Source: an uncultured Lachnospiraceae bacterium
GTDB lineage: Bacteria; Bacillota; Clostridia; Lachnospirales; Lachnospiraceae
DNA length: 7,100 bases
Direction of reading: 5' to 3'
Assembly: GCA_902782625.1 (NCBI GenBank)
Contig: CACZNZ010000211.1
Coordinates: forward strand, 1 to 7,100
A program made the position numbers and the translations under genes. How positions within the stretch are numbered: position 1 is the stretch's first letter; the number at the start of each line of letters is the position of its first letter. Of this stretch, positions 6,236 to 7,100 are shown piece after piece. The notes under the pieces were generated by a model, which was given only the letters and a program-made list of their open reading frames with translations, was not told the origin of the DNA and searched no databases.

Positions 6236-7100
6236 ATGAATCTTAAAGGACGCAGCTTTTTGACTCTCACAGATTTTAATAAAGAAGAGATCAGATATAT
6301 GCTTGATCTGGCTCATGAGCTGAAAGCAAAGAAGAAAAGAGGGGAGACCACTGGTTCCCTTCAGGGAAAGAACATCGTGCTGATTTTCGATAAATCATCG
6401 ACAAGAACACGATGTTCTTTCGAGGTAGCAGGCTTTGATGAAGGTGCAAATGTAACCTATCTGTCAAACTCTCATATGAATAAAAAGGAGTCCATAGAAG
6501 ACAGCGCCAAAGTGTTCGGCAGGATGTATGACGCAATCGAATACAGAGGTTTTAGTCAAAAGCTTGTGGAAGATCTGGCAAAGTATTCGGGAATTCCCGT
6601 ATGGAACGGTCTGACGGATACCGATCATCCCACACAGGTGCTTGCGGATTTCATGACGATGGAAGAGTATATCGATAAGCCACTTGAGGAGATGAAACTG
6701 ACCTTTGTCGGTGATCTGTCGGACAATGTGATGTATGCCCTTATGTATGGCTGTGCCATCATGGGAATGACATTCAAAGCTGTAGGTCCCGAAGAGACAG
6801 TCTGTGATCCGGAAGTCCTTTCAAAAGCCGGCAGACTTGCCAAAGAAAGCGGCGCCTCCATTACCATTTCCCATGATCCGGAGGATGTAAGAGAATCGGA
6901 TGTGATCTATACAGATATCTGGGTCAGCATGGGTGAGTCGGAGGAACTCTATCCGGTAAGGGTAAATGCATTGTCGCCATTCAAAGTTACCACGCATATG
7001 ATGGAAAAAACGGAGAATGATAAGTGCCTGTTTATGCATTGCCTTCCGGCATATCATGATTTTGAGACTTCGGTAGCCAGAGATATGAGAGACAGGCTCG
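6236..7100 (+). CDS. argF: Ornithine carbamoyltransferase (3' end outside window)
   Basis: The first 288 codons of a gene cut by the right edge; about 45 residues are missing by comparison with E. coli (334). The enzyme joins carbamoyl phosphate and ornithine to give citrulline, in arginine synthesis or, run backwards, in arginine breakdown. Carbamoyl-phosphate residues are visible in SSTRTR (54-59), YRG (Arg104), HPTQ (131-134) and HCLPAYHD (268-275). Ornithine contacts Asn164, Asp227, Ser231 and Met232 (DIWVSMGE) line up with E. coli Asn167, Asp231, Ser235 and Met236. The loop between TYL and KKES is two residues shorter than usual and has His80 where E. coli has Gln82. The usual GDxRNN motif reads GDLSDN. 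AGGAG (6224-6228) lies 7 bases before the start, and the gene has its own promoter. A divergent paralogue with another amine substrate is possible but less likely. Confidence 0.9.
   Translation, partial: MNLKGRSFLTLTDFNKEEIRYMLDLAHELKAKKKRGETTGSLQGKNIVLIFDKSSTRTRCSFEVAGFDEGANVTYLSNSHMNKKESIEDSAKVFGRMYDAIEYRGFSQKLVEDLAKYSGIPVWNGLTDTDHPTQVLADFMTMEEYIDKPLEEMKLTFVGDLSDNVMYALMYGCAIMGMTFKAVGPEETVCDPEVLSKAGRLAKESGASITISHDPEDVRESDVIYTDIWVSMGESEELYPVRVNALSPFKVTTHMMEKTENDKCLFMHCLPAYHDFETSVARDMRDRL

Overview
The window reads as an ordinary chromosomal stretch of an anaerobic Gram-positive bacterium of the class Clostridia, most likely Lachnospiraceae. This is inferred from GGAGG-type ribosome binding sites, tight co-directional gene packing, a lipoteichoic-acid-synthase family protein, an ornithine carbamoyltransferase starting MNLKGRSFLTL, and cobalamin genes beside haem-pathway genes. 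GC content looks moderate. All seven complete or near-complete genes, plus the cut gene at the left edge, are on the + strand.

Region 1 (1-4105) looks like one operon of six genes with gaps of 10 to 32 bases and one 11-base overlap. It starts in the 3' end of cobyric acid synthase (cobQ), followed by a precorrin-2 dehydrogenase (sirC type), a GNAT acetyltransferase, porphobilinogen synthase (hemB), a short NfeD-family membrane protein and a QmcA-like SPFH/stomatin protein. HemB makes porphobilinogen early in tetrapyrrole synthesis. The precorrin-2 dehydrogenase makes sirohydrochlorin, the entry point to siroheme and to anaerobic B12 synthesis. CobQ amidates the corrin ring late in B12 synthesis. 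NfeD and SPFH proteins are a known membrane pair and have no obvious chemical link to the pathway. A strong intrinsic terminator (4145-4192) closes the unit.

Region 2 (4193-6158) holds one large gene for an LtaS-family polyglycerol-phosphate synthase. Its likely start at 4230 lies close behind the terminator, with no visible promoter in between.

Region 3 (6159-7100) has a clear sigma-A-type promoter with an extended -10, followed by an ornithine carbamoyltransferase gene (argF) cut by the right edge. That protein keeps the ornithine-binding residues but has a shortened, altered carbamoyl-phosphate loop.

No stretch longer than 300 bases lacks a gene. I see no tRNA, rRNA, CRISPR array, insertion sequence or phage gene. 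I did not find a convincing new biological system. The points most worth a second look are the variant carbamoyltransferase, the terminator/ltaS arrangement, and the NfeD-SPFH pair attached to a tetrapyrrole operon.
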